Shown: positions 1 through 6,320, counted from the first letter of the stretch. The stretch is 19,154 bases of DNA from Olsenella_K sp036454645 (GCA_036454645.1 JAZHSQ010000037.1:1-19154); one strand, 5' to 3'. The notes: generated from the letters alone by a model not told the origin. Made by a program: numbers and translations.

Positions 1-144
1 GTGCGCCCCCAAGTGACTGCAGGGCGTGTAGTCATCCATGGGATCATGTCCGTGGTCTCCCGCTGGATCGAGAACGACTGCGACGACTCCATAGATTACG
101 TCGTGTCGGTCATCAGGCGCTGCGTCCCCCGCATCCCGTCGTGA
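1..144 (+). CDS. C-terminal fragment of a TetR-family regulator (left-truncated)
   Basis: The frame is open from the first base to a TGA at 142-144 and gives 47 residues. The tail reads GIMSVVSRWIENDCDDSIDYVV, split here as GIMSVVSRWIEN and DCDDSIDYVV. This resembles the last helices of TetR-family ligand-binding/dimerisation domains, where a glycine-rich turn is followed by an RW-(I/L)-E-x-G/D-C motif and a closing helix. The DNA-binding domain lies outside the window, so the family call rests on this short motif only. The fragment is too short for a length-based ORF screen, but codon use (GC-rich third positions) fits a real gene end. It could be another all-helical regulator. It lies 353 bp upstream of the next likely start, on the same strand. 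Confidence 0.5.
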   Translation: MRPQVTAGRVVIHGIMSVVSRWIENDCDDSIDYVVSVIRRCVPRIPS

Positions 145-497
145 TGGGTGGGTGCGGCAAGGTGAGCGGGGACCAGCACATGCGACGGCGAGGCATTGCG
201 TGGGGCGCTCTCTTCCCGGGCGGCCGGGTCCTTCTCGCCGCATCCTGCTGACGCTCGCGGGTGACTACTGGTGCCTCGCGCTTGGCGGCAAGCACACCCC
301 GCTCGCGTGCGCCCGCCGCGGTCTCCGCGAGCTTGATTCCCGATAGGAGGCAGCCCGAGGTGTCCGCTGCCTGGTACACCCCCGGCGCTCGATCACGCTA
401 TAAAGAAGGAGTAGTCCGCTCGGCAAGGGGGTGCCGACCGCCCCCCGTCGCCGCGGCGGTCTTCCCGTGCGCGGCGGGTCTTGGTGGGAGGCAGAGG
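145..497. other. Non-coding interval before the ADP-ribosylglycohydrolase gene
   Basis: I see no convincing gene here. A TATAAA box at 398-403 could be a -10 element for the downstream gene, but no good -35 is visible 16-18 bp upstream. A TAGGAGG at 344-350 precedes an in-frame GTG at 360, which would extend the next protein by 46 residues. That extension is rich in Arg/Pro/Ala and looks like translated non-coding DNA, so I do not use it. Confidence 0.4.
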
Positions 498-1562
498 ATG
501 GGCAATCGCGAGAAGTTCGCGTGCTCCGGGGCCGTCTGCCCGGAGTGCGGTTCGTCTAGGGTGGCGAGGATGCTGTGGGGGATGCCGGCCCTAAGCGACA
601 ATCTTCGGCGCTCGCTTGAAGACGGGAGCGTCGTCCTGGGCGGCTGCTGCCCTCCGGAGCCTAGGCCTGACTGGCGTTGCGACGACTGCGGATGCGAGTT
701 CGGGGATGACCCCGGGGCGTACGAGGGGTGGAGGGGCTGGCGGACCGCCGGGCTCAGGTCCGTCGTGTACGGCGCTGCCGTCGGCGATGCCCTAGGGGTG
801 CCGTTCGAGTTCATGAGCCGTGGGAGCTTCGCCTGCACGGGCATGTCAGGGGGCGGCGCGCACGGCATGCCGAGGGGCACCTTCTCAGACGACACCTCCA
901 TGCTGGTCGCGACGTGCGACAGCATCCGCGCCTGCAGGGTCGTCGACGTGGACGACATGCGCGAGCGCTTCCGTGCGTGGATCGACCGGGGGGAGTACAC
1001 CGCAGACGGAGTCGTGTTCGACTTCGGCAACGCCACGGCGACGGCCCTGCGCCAGGGCTTCGGCTGCGCGGGGGAGCGCTCCAACGGCAACGGCTCGCTC
1101 ATGCGCATCGCGCCGCTGGCCCTGACGCCGGCCTCGGACGAGCAGGTCCGCGAGGTCTCGGCGATTACGCACGCCCACAGCGTCTCGACTGGGGCCTGCG
1201 TGGTGTTCGTGCACGTATTGAGGGAGGTCCTGGGCGGCGTTCCCCTCGACGAGGCGGTGGGGGACAACGTGCCCGGCGCGTCGGCGCCCTTCTCCCTGAA
1301 CGACCTTGTCGAGCTGCGTCGCGAGGGGGTGAGGTCCGGCGGCTACGTCGTCGACACGCTCCGCGCGGCCCTCTGGTGCGCGCTCCATACGGAGAGCTAC
1401 CACGACTGCGTCCTTGCGGCGGTGAACCTCGGCGACGACACCGACACCACGGCGTGCGTGGCCGGGGCCCTCGCGGGGGCGATGTACGACTTCGGGTCCA
1501 TACCGCGGGAGTGGCTCGACCAGCTGCGCGGCAGGGACGTGATAGAGGCCTGCCTGTTCTGA
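498..1562 (+). CDS. ADP-ribosylglycohydrolase family protein with N-terminal zinc ribbon
   Basis: Predicted 354-aa cytoplasmic enzyme of the DraG/ARH fold, which hydrolyses ADP-ribose-protein or related N-/O-glycosidic bonds using two magnesium ions. Visible hallmarks are GDALGVPFEF (about 96-105), TFSDDTSM (129-135, metal-binding Asp pair 131-132), NGNGSLMRIAPL (196-207) and NLGDDTDTTACVAGALAGA (from 310, metal-ligand Asp313/314/316). Residues 1-70 are a separate domain with C14-P-x-C17-G and C61-x2-C64-G, a zinc-ribbon pattern around a GMPALS...LEDG...VVLGGCC segment that I believe is common as a stand-alone module. The ATG at 498 is chosen because GGGAGGCAGAGG sits just upstream and the longer in-frame starts add low-complexity sequence. 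The target is unknown. The serpin gene follows 108 bp later on the same strand, but nothing links their functions. Confidence 0.88.
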   Translation: MGNREKFACSGAVCPECGSSRVARMLWGMPALSDNLRRSLEDGSVVLGGCCPPEPRPDWRCDDCGCEFGDDPGAYEGWRGWRTAGLRSVVYGAAVGDALGVPFEFMSRGSFACTGMSGGGAHGMPRGTFSDDTSMLVATCDSIRACRVVDVDDMRERFRAWIDRGEYTADGVVFDFGNATATALRQGFGCAGERSNGNGSLMRIAPLALTPASDEQVREVSAITHAHSVSTGACVVFVHVLREVLGGVPLDEAVGDNVPGASAPFSLNDLVELRREGVRSGGYVVDTLRAALWCALHTESYHDCVLAAVNLGDDTDTTACVAGALAGAMYDFGSIPREWLDQLRGRDVIEACLF

Positions 1563-1670
1563 GGCCGCCCGTCGTGAGGCCCGCCCGCCTCCCGCCTTCT
1601 TCCTAACGGACGTCCGCGGTGGTGGGGCCATCGGAGGCGTGGAGGGGCCGGGGGGAAGAAGGGGCTTGTC

Positions 1671-2765
1671 ATGAGTGCGAGCGAGTTGTCGGGTGCCTGG
1701 AAGGTGGCGGCGAGGACCGCGAGGGCCATGCTGGGAGAGGGGGAGAACCCCGTGTACTCCCCGGCGTGCATCCTCGAGGGCCTGCGCGCGATGCGCCTGG
1801 GCGCCTTCGGCAGAACGGCCTCGGAGCTCGACGCCCTCATCGGGGGACAACCCTCCGGCAAGGACCGGTACGGAATCGGGACCGATCCCGGGGGGAGGCA
1901 CGCATGGGCGTATGACGTCTACGCCGCCGGCGTCGTGGCGGGGGTCTGGATCGACGACGGCGCCGCTCCCGCCGAGGGCTTCGAGGCGTCGTGCGCCTCG
2001 GCCGACGTCTCGGTCGCCTTCGCGGACTTATCCGACCCGCGCGCGGGCGAGCGGCTGTCGCGCTGGGTGGCAGAGAGGACCGAGGGCCTACTCGAGCCCG
2101 AGGTGGGGGTGGACCCGGAGGCCCTCGCCTGCGTCGTCAGCGCCCTCTACCTCAAGGACGCCTGGGAGGACGGGTTCTACGACTGGCTGACCGAGGGAGG
2201 CCCCTTCCATGCGGAGGAGGGGGACGTCCAGGCCGACTACATGACCTCCGAGGACCTGCTGAGGGTCGCCGACCTCGACTTCGGCACCGTCGTCTCCAAG
2301 CCGTTCTCCAACGGCGCGTCCATGCTCCTCGTGCTGCCCCGGGAGGGCGCGGATGCGAGGGCGGTCGTCGGGGACCCCGGGGCCCTTGCCCGCCTCGCCG
2401 GGTTCGACGGGGCGGAGACGGACGTCGAGCTTCACCTGCCCAAGTTCACCTGCGAGACGACGGGCGTGGACATGTGCCGCGCTCTCGTGCAGGCTGGCTT
2501 CGAGAGCGCCGCCGCGCCAGACCTGCGCCTGATGACGGGTTCGCCCGCGAGCCCGACCTCCTACGTCCATGGGGCCAAGGTCACCATAGAGGAGGCGGGC
2601 ATGGAGGCCGGTGCGTACTTCGTGGGCGCGGTGGCGGCGGGGATGCCGCCGGAGGGCTGGGAGCCTCCCGTCCCGCGCGTCATCGTCCTCGACAGGCCCT
2701 TTGCCTTCGTCGTCGTCTCGCGCACTGGCCAGCCCCTGTTCGTCGGCGTGGTCACGAGGCCGTAG
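1671..2765 (+). CDS. Serpin (serine protease inhibitor family)
   Basis: The 364-residue length is typical of a complete serpin core. Recognisable pieces are NPVYSP near residue 26 (the NxxxSP start), VSALYLKDAWEDGF (156-169, shutter/breach region), ADYMT, LLVLPREG (219-226), VELHLPKFTCET (252-263), the hinge VTIEEAGMEAGAYFVGAV (304-321) and the closing DRPFAFVVVSRTGQPLFVGVVTRP segment (341-364). In an ungapped alignment with alpha-1-antitrypsin, P17 is E308 and P1 falls at about G324/M325, so a small or aliphatic P1 residue and an elastase- or subtilisin-like target are plausible. P14 is Met rather than Thr/Ser, and the loop to strand s1C is about eight residues longer. No signal peptide or TM segment is visible, so it is either cytoplasmic or exported by an unseen route. 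The ATG at 1671 follows GGGGGAAGAAGGGG. Confidence 0.9.
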   Translation: MSASELSGAWKVAARTARAMLGEGENPVYSPACILEGLRAMRLGAFGRTASELDALIGGQPSGKDRYGIGTDPGGRHAWAYDVYAAGVVAGVWIDDGAAPAEGFEASCASADVSVAFADLSDPRAGERLSRWVAERTEGLLEPEVGVDPEALACVVSALYLKDAWEDGFYDWLTEGGPFHAEEGDVQADYMTSEDLLRVADLDFGTVVSKPFSNGASMLLVLPREGADARAVVGDPGALARLAGFDGAETDVELHLPKFTCETTGVDMCRALVQAGFESAAAPDLRLMTGSPASPTSYVHGAKVTIEEAGMEAGAYFVGAVAAGMPPEGWEPPVPRVIVLDRPFAFVVVSRTGQPLFVGVVTRP

Positions 2766-2789
2766 CGCGGGGCCCGGGGTGCCCGGGGT

Positions 2790-2815
2790 GCGCGCAGCGG
2801 CAGCGCGCTCCTTTC
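2790..2815 (+). terminator. Possible terminator after the serpin gene
   Basis: A 6-bp GCGCGC / GCGCGC stem (2790-2795 and 2803-2808) with a 7-nt loop is followed by CTCCTTTCCCC. The tail is pyrimidine-rich but short in T, so termination may be weak. Confidence 0.4.
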
Positions 2816-2864
2816 CCCCGGTCTCACCACGAGCCACATACGACGGCCAGCGGCCTGACCGACA

Positions 2865-2916
2865 GCCGGACGCGAGCCTGGGCCGGACGCGAGCCTGGGG
2901 CCGGACGCGAGCCTGG
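2865..2916. repeat. Three tandem copies of a 17-bp GC-rich unit
   Basis: The unit GCCGGACGCGAGCCTGG occurs exactly at 2865-2881 and 2882-2898, and again at 2900-2916 after one extra G. It lies in non-coding DNA. A looser cousin built on GCACGGACCC occurs upstream of hcp. Confidence 0.85.
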
Positions 2917-3083
2917 CGCTGTTGCGAGGCGGGGAAGGCGTCGGCGATGCGCGCGGCACGATGGCCGCCTTCACGAAGGAGGGAGCCTGTCTCCACCCGA
3001 GCAAGGAGGGTGGTGGCCACAAGCCCCCCTGGCCTCTCCTCATGCCCAATTCGGCAACGGGAGGCTGAAATCCTGCTTGGCAG

Positions 3084-3106
3084 GATACTATGCGACGCAT
3101 AGTATC
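3084..3106. promoter_or_regulatory. Palindromic operator 1 upstream of padR
   Basis: A perfect 11-bp inverted repeat, GATACTATGCG / CGCATAGTATC, surrounds a single central A at 3095. It is AT-rich against a GC-rich background and lies 118 bp upstream of the PadR start codon. It is a probable dimer-binding site for PadR itself (autoregulation), by position and symmetry. Confidence 0.75.
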
Positions 3107-3110
3107 GTTC

Positions 3111-3139
3111 TTGCAATTATACTATGTAACACATAGTAT
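3111..3139 (+). promoter_or_regulatory. Likely padR promoter with overlapping operator 2
   Basis: A second inverted repeat, ATACTATGT / ACATAGTAT with a 3-nt AAC centre, spans 3119-3139. It shares the core ACTATG/CATAGT with operator 1; the two centres (3095 and 3129) are 34 bp apart. A candidate promoter is TTGCAA (3111-3116), a 17-bp spacer and TAGTAT (3134-3139), so the palindrome would cover the spacer and -10. TATACT at 3118-3123 is an alternative -10. ATGT...ACAT symmetry is the known pattern of PadR-family operators, and bound repressor would block RNA polymerase. Confidence 0.65.
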
Positions 3140-3223
3140 CGGCGCGATGGCTCGTCCACGAGGTTGCGCCCGCCGCGGAGGCGCGCCTGCCGGACGAGGG
3201 GCCACCGGAGGAGAAGGAGGACC

Positions 3224-3538
3224 ATGGAGACGCAGCTCAAACGGGGGTTCCTGGACATCTGCGTCCTCGCCGCCCTGGCGCGGGAGGACTCCTATGGCTA
3301 TCAGATCATCAAGGACGTGCCGCAGGCGCTCGAGCTTTCGGAGTCGGCGCTCTACCCCATCCTGAAGCGGCTGAGGACCCAGGGCATGCTCGAGGAGTAC
3401 ACCCGCGAGCACAACGGGCGCCTCAGGAAGTACTACACGATAACCGAGAAGGGCCGGGCGGCCCTCGCGGACTTCGTCCGCGAGGAGTCGGGCATCGCCG
3501 AGATCCTGGCCTACGTGCGAGAGGGGGCTCAGTCATGA
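3224..3538 (+). CDS. PadR-family transcriptional repressor
   Basis: This 104-aa protein is a compact PadR winged-helix regulator. The N-terminus LKRGFLDICVLAALAREDSYGYQIIKDV (residues 5-32, quoted as LKRGFLDICVL then AALAREDSYGYQIIKDV) is the PadR signature, with ESALYPILKRLRTQG as recognition helix and the wing GRLRKYYTITEKG. PadR proteins bind palindromic ATGT/ACAT-type operators as dimers and usually control a neighbouring membrane protein or transporter. The ATG at 3224 follows GGAGGAGAAGGAGG; a longer in-frame start adds 20 Arg-rich residues and is rejected. Its stop overlaps the start of the next frame (ATGA), so it is translationally coupled to a HAAS-like gene, the usual PadR-HAAS pairing. 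Confidence 0.92.
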   Translation: METQLKRGFLDICVLAALAREDSYGYQIIKDVPQALELSESALYPILKRLRTQGMLEEYTREHNGRLRKYYTITEKGRAALADFVREESGIAEILAYVREGAQS

Positions 3539-3913
3539 GCTACCAGAGTTGGAGTTCCGAGCTCGAGGGCGAGCTGCACGGCAGGGGCGTCAGCCAGAGG
3601 GAGGCCGGCCGCGCTTGAGTTCTGGGGCGAGGCGTTCGGCGACCGTCGCGAGGCGGGGATGTCCGAGGAGGAGGCGCTCGCGGACCTCGGCGGCGTCGAG
3701 GCGGCGTCCGCCTTCTGGTGGCCGCGCCATGCGGACGCCTTCCGCGCGCTGCTCGTGGTCGGCGGCATCGTCTGCGGCGCAGGCCTCGTCCTGGTACTCG
3801 TCGCCCTTGTCGCCTGCGGCTTCGCGCCGGCCAGCATCCAGCCGCTCCCCAGCTTCGACGTGCCCCTCCTCGGCCGGGTCGGCTACATGGTCTTCCCGCG
3901 CACCCTCGGGTAG
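3535..3913 (+). pseudogene. Frameshifted and shortened HAAS/DUF1700-like membrane protein gene
   Basis: Starting at the ATGA overlap with padR, the frame reads MSYQSWSSELEGELHGRGV and stops at TGA 3616-3618 after 27 residues. The +1 frame continues at once with LEFWGEAFGDRREAG and MSEEEALADLGG, then a hydrophobic helix (LLVVGGIVCGAGLVLVLVALVA) and a stop at 3911-3913. Joined, these match the HAAS/DUF1700 layout: an amphipathic three-helix domain with a 'YY/FWxEyFxDrxexGxSeeEalxxLG' pattern, then TM segments. One extra base in the GGCCGGCCGCGC run at about 3605-3614 would explain the shift. Even when repaired, the product is only about 125 residues with one clear TM helix, shorter than usual, so the 3' part may be lost as well. 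Sequencing error remains possible. Confidence 0.75.
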
Positions 3914-4027
3914 GCGGCGCCCGGCAGGCCGGATTGGCCGGAGGGGACCGACCGGGCGGGGGAGAGGACGCCGCTGCCCCGGGTATCGATCAGGCGTCTC
4001 CCTGGGGACCGCCTGGGGGACGCCGCC

Positions 4028-4073
4028 CGGGCGCCGCCCAGGGGGACGCCAGCCGGGCGCCGCCCAGGGGGAC
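4028..4073. repeat. Two copies of a 20-bp GC-rich direct repeat
   Basis: CGGGCGCCGCCCAGGGGGAC occurs exactly at 4028-4047 and 4054-4073, with a 6-bp spacer (GCCAGC). A CCTGGGGGACGCCGCCCGGG stretch just upstream is partly complementary, so the area could form hairpins in RNA. It lies downstream of the broken HAAS-like gene. Confidence 0.8.
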
Positions 4074-4280
4074 CGCAATCGAGGGGCGTGACGCCAGCCG
4101 CCGCGCCCCTCTCTCGTGCAATCTCAAGAACAGATGCTTGCATTTTGGCGACTTATGGACGCCTCCGTCCCGTCATCGAGGGGTGAGGGATGTCCTCAGA
4201 GGTTGCGGCTCGGAGAAACCCCAGTTGGCGGGCGCTCATGCTTTCGTTGGGGAGGGACTCCGGACGTCGGTGCCCTCAGG

Positions 4281-4329
4281 GACCCGTACATAACTCGCCC
4301 AGCTGCAAAAGCGCGCCGCGTGGAGTTGC
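4281..4329 (-). repeat. Degenerate third copy of the 48-bp repeat
   Basis: Starting at GACCCGT (4281-4287), this segment aligns with the copy at 4583-4630 in the same orientation. About 24 of the first 34 positions match without gaps, including GACCCGT, TAA and TGCA-AAA, and it ends in AGTTGC after a one-base offset. The block order is the same as in the two better copies. Confidence 0.5.
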
Positions 4330-4408
4330 GTTGGCAGCCCGCCCGACCGCCTCGATGCCACGAGGCAGGACACGGCGGGTTGCGATTCGGGGAGCGCGTG
4401 GGGGCGAC

Positions 4409-4456
4409 GCAACTTTCATCACGAGGTTGTGCGTTTGAGCAGGTTAGGGACGGGTC
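4409..4456 (+). repeat. 48-bp repeat, forward copy
   Basis: It begins GCAACTTT and ends TTAGGGACGGGTC, with TTGTGC-TTT in the middle. It pairs as an imperfect inverted repeat with 4583-4630: both are exactly 48 nt, the outer 8 nt and inner 13 nt are identical, and the central TTGTGC-TTT block is conserved. Confidence 0.8.
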
Positions 4457-4582
4457 GCGGACGTGCAAGGGGGCGTCGCGCCGGCCGGCGAGCGCGTCGC
4501 TCCTGCGTTTTCCCAGGATTCGGAGGCGCCATCCGTGTCGTAGGTCGAGCTGCCGGGTCCGGGCCGCTTCCGCCGCGGCCAT

Positions 4583-4630
4583 GACCCGTCCCTAAGTTGT
4601 CGAAATGCACAAATCGGTCCAAAAAGTTGC
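4583..4630 (-). repeat. 48-bp repeat, reverse copy
   Basis: On the + strand it runs from GACCCGTCCCTAA to AAAGTTGC, the reverse complement of the outline at 4409-4456. The two copies enclose 126 bp of GC-rich sequence with no gene, giving a 222-bp unit with MITE- or REP-like geometry. I see no target-site duplication. Confidence 0.8.
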
Positions 4631-4690
4631 AGCCGCTGCCGGGCAGCGCGCGGTCGCGTGGCGTACGCGTACCGTCTGAGCTCCGCCCCC

Positions 4691-5356
4691 TCACTCCTCC
4701 GGGGCTAGGAGCGTGAAGCGGTTCTTGCGGCAGGCGATGAGGCCCTCGCGCCGCATGCGGCCCAGCTCCTTCGAGAGCGCGGATCGGTCCACGTTCAGGT
4801 AGTCGGCAAGCTGTTGACGGTCGAAGGGGATGGAGAAGCTCGTCGAGCCAGCCTGGATCGACTGCGCGTTGAGGTAGGCCATCACGCGGGCGCGGATGCC
4901 CTTGGGTGCTATGAAGAAGCTCTTGCGAGAGAGCATCAGGTTCTTGCGAGCCGAGTCCATGAGCAGGTTGGCGCCGAGTTCGATCGCCCAGGGCTGTCGC
5001 TCCTGCGCCATGCGCCTGAGCGCGTCGATCCTCAGGAAGAGTACGCGGCAGTTCCCGTTGGCGCGAACGTCCACGAGGAGAGGCTCACCTTCCAGCAGCG
5101 CATAGGACTCGGCGAAGGCGTTCTTGGGTCCGATGCTCCCGAGGATGGTGCGGTTGCCCCAGACGTCGTTGCTCTCGATCGTGACGTTGCCCTCGAGCAC
5201 GATGCCGATGCGATTGGTGGTCGTGCCGACCCTCAGTATGAGGTCTTGCTTGCGATAGCGGCGCTCCTGCGCATAGAGCGCCGAAAGGGCTCGCTCGATC
5301 GAATCGGCTCCCATGCCCCTGAAGAGCGGGGACCCCTGCACGGCAGCGACGTCCAT
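4691..5356 (-). CDS. Crp/Fnr-family transcriptional regulator (probable regulator of the hcp unit)
   Basis: It has an N-terminal cyclic-nucleotide-binding-like beta-roll (PLFRGM..., then GIVLEGNVTIESND and ILGSIGPKNAFAESYALLEG), a long dimerisation helix and a C-terminal winged helix with FDRQQLADYLNVDRSALSKE as the HTH. There is no cysteine cluster of the Fnr type, so it is not an obvious Fe-S sensor. Members of this family control hcp in many anaerobes in response to nitric oxide or nitrite; that role here is inferred from the divergent bicupin-hcp unit. I use the start at 5356 (221 aa), which has AAAGAGG 8 nt upstream. The in-frame ATG at 5377 would give 228 aa but has no ribosome site and lies at the edge of the palindromic operator. 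Confidence 0.88.
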   Translation of the reverse strand: MDVAAVQGSPLFRGMGADSIERALSALYAQERRYRKQDLILRVGTTTNRIGIVLEGNVTIESNDVWGNRTILGSIGPKNAFAESYALLEGEPLLVDVRANGNCRVLFLRIDALRRMAQERQPWAIELGANLLMDSARKNLMLSRKSFFIAPKGIRARVMAYLNAQSIQAGSTSFSIPFDRQQLADYLNVDRSALSKELGRMRREGLIACRKNRFTLLAPEE

Positions 5357-5376
5357 CTCCTCGACCTCTTTCTCCA

Positions 5377-5396
5377 TATGTGGTCACTACCACATA
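5377..5396. promoter_or_regulatory. Crp/Fnr-type operator between the regulator and bicupin genes
   Basis: TATGTGGT and ACCACATA flank a CACT centre in a perfect 20-bp palindrome. Read in Crp/Fnr style it is TGTGG-N6-CCACA, with the spacing expected for this protein family. It lies at the 5' end of the Crp/Fnr-family gene and in the shared region with the divergent bicupin-hcp unit, so it probably serves autoregulation and possibly control of hcp. Confidence 0.75.
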
Positions 5397-5521
5397 CTGT
5401 ACTAGACGCTGATTGGAGAATGACCACGGACAGTAAATGAGGGCGTCGTAGTGGCAGAAGCGGCGGCGGCAGCTGCTGGTGAGATAGAGGCGACGCCATG
5501 CGTCCCGAAGGAGGGGCCCGC

Positions 5522-6163
5522 ATGAAGAGGAGCTATGGACAGGTCTTCAGGCTCGAGTCCGAGACCCCGTCCCTGGAAGGCTGTACCATCTCCAGGGAGG
5601 TCACGGATGGCGCGACCTACTTCGCGCTCGGGGCGGGCACGGGCATCAGCCCCGAGTCGCACCCGGAGGCGAAGGTTGTCTACGTTACGATGGGGGAGCT
5701 CGTCGCGAGCGTGGACGGCGTGGACCACGAGGTCCGCGCGGGGGAGGCCCTCCTCGTGCCGGCGGGAACGCTCTTCGGTGTCGAGGCCGGTCCGGACACC
5801 GGCTATGTCGATTTCGGATGCGAAGGAGAGGATATGGACAAGCAGGGAATCGAGGCGGGCGTGGCCCAGGACTTGGCCGGGCTGGCGCCCTACCAGGACG
5901 GGGTCATCGTGAACCGTGACGTGCTCCGCACGCCGGGGATGAAGCTCGTCGTCATGGCCTTCGACGAGGGCTGTGCGCTCTCTGAGCACGCCGCGCCGGG
6001 CGAGGCGCTGGTCATGGCGCTCGACGGCGAGGCCACGATCACCTACGAGGGCGTCGAGAACAAGGTCAGGGCGGGGGAGTGCTTCCGCTTCGCCAAGGGC
6101 GGTCGCCATGCGGTGAAGGCCGATACCCGCTTCAAGATGGCGCTCGCCGTCGGCCTCGCCTAG
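5522..6163 (+). CDS. Bicupin (double cupin-domain) protein
   Basis: The 213-aa protein is built of two cupin beta-barrels. The first (about 25-100) has SHPEAKVVYVTMGEL and AGEALLVPAGTLFGVEA; the second (about 130-213) has EHAAPGEALVMALDGEATI and AGECFRFAKGGRHAVKA. The second keeps a plausible metal set (H156, E161, H196). The first has H47 but Phe85 where the motif-2 His is expected, so it may not bind metal. No enzyme class can be assigned; small bicupins range from dioxygenase-like enzymes to binding proteins. AAGGAGG at 5507 fixes the start at 5522 rather than the in-frame ATG at 5498. It lies 157 bp upstream of hcp on the same strand, and no obvious hcp promoter is visible between them, so co-transcription is likely. 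Confidence 0.85.
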   Translation: MKRSYGQVFRLESETPSLEGCTISREVTDGATYFALGAGTGISPESHPEAKVVYVTMGELVASVDGVDHEVRAGEALLVPAGTLFGVEAGPDTGYVDFGCEGEDMDKQGIEAGVAQDLAGLAPYQDGVIVNRDVLRTPGMKLVVMAFDEGCALSEHAAPGEALVMALDGEATITYEGVENKVRAGECFRFAKGGRHAVKADTRFKMALAVGLA

Positions 6164-6184
6164 CGACCGGCGTGCGCGGGGCTC

Positions 6185-6270
6185 GCACGGACCCAGCGCG
6201 AGCCTTGAGCCAGACAAGCACGGACCCGGCGTGGGACTTGCGCCGGCCTCGCATCAACCACGCACGGACC
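6185..6270. repeat. Three spaced copies of GCACGGACC(C) upstream of hcp
   Basis: GCACGGACCC occurs at 6185-6194 and 6218-6227, and GCACGGACC at 6262-6270. The starts are 33 and 44 bp apart, that is close to three and four helical turns. They lie between the bicupin stop and the hcp ribosome site. Confidence 0.6.
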
Positions 6271-6320
6271 AAGCTACCAACTAGCACCGATTAGGCACGG
6301 GCCTGAGGATAGGAGCGAAG

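Larger units (their letters stand above)
2766..3223. other. Intergenic region: serpin terminator, tandem repeats and padR promoter/operators
   Basis: This 458-bp stretch has no gene I can support. From left to right it holds a GC hairpin after the serpin stop, three copies of a 17-bp unit (2865-2916), a featureless GC-rich stretch, and an AT-rich island at 3084-3140 with two palindromes, described separately. A GGAGGAGAAGGAGG ribosome-binding run precedes the padR start. Confidence 0.6.
3914..4690. other. 777-bp non-coding region rich in repeats
   Basis: Open frames here (for example 4116-4595 on + or 4196-4582 on -) have no recognisable domains, have Arg/Pro-rich composition and lack good ribosome sites, so I reject them as genes. 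The stretch contains the 20-bp direct repeat at 4028-4073 and the 48-bp repeat family between 4281 and 4630. From about 4090 onward the GC content is visibly lower and more uneven than in the flanking genes, which suggests decayed or imported DNA. Confidence 0.6.

Noticed and set aside
360..497. GTG at 360 with TAGGAGG as start of the ADP-ribosylglycohydrolase
   Set aside because: The added 46 residues are Arg/Pro/Ala-rich with no domain, and a stronger purine-rich site precedes ATG 498.
885..1901. Long - strand open frame antisense to the ADP-ribosylglycohydrolase and serpin genes
   Set aside because: It is a by-product of GC-rich codon bias; it has no domain and overlaps two well-supported genes.
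2990..3030. T-box-like AGGGTGG sequence upstream of padR
   Set aside because: The GGTGG is followed by TGGCCAC, not the ACCGCG needed for a T-box, and no specifier stem or downstream tRNA-related gene is present.
4116..4595. 159-codon + strand frame in the repeat-rich gap
   Set aside because: It runs through two copies of the 48-bp repeat, has no ribosome site and no recognisable motif.
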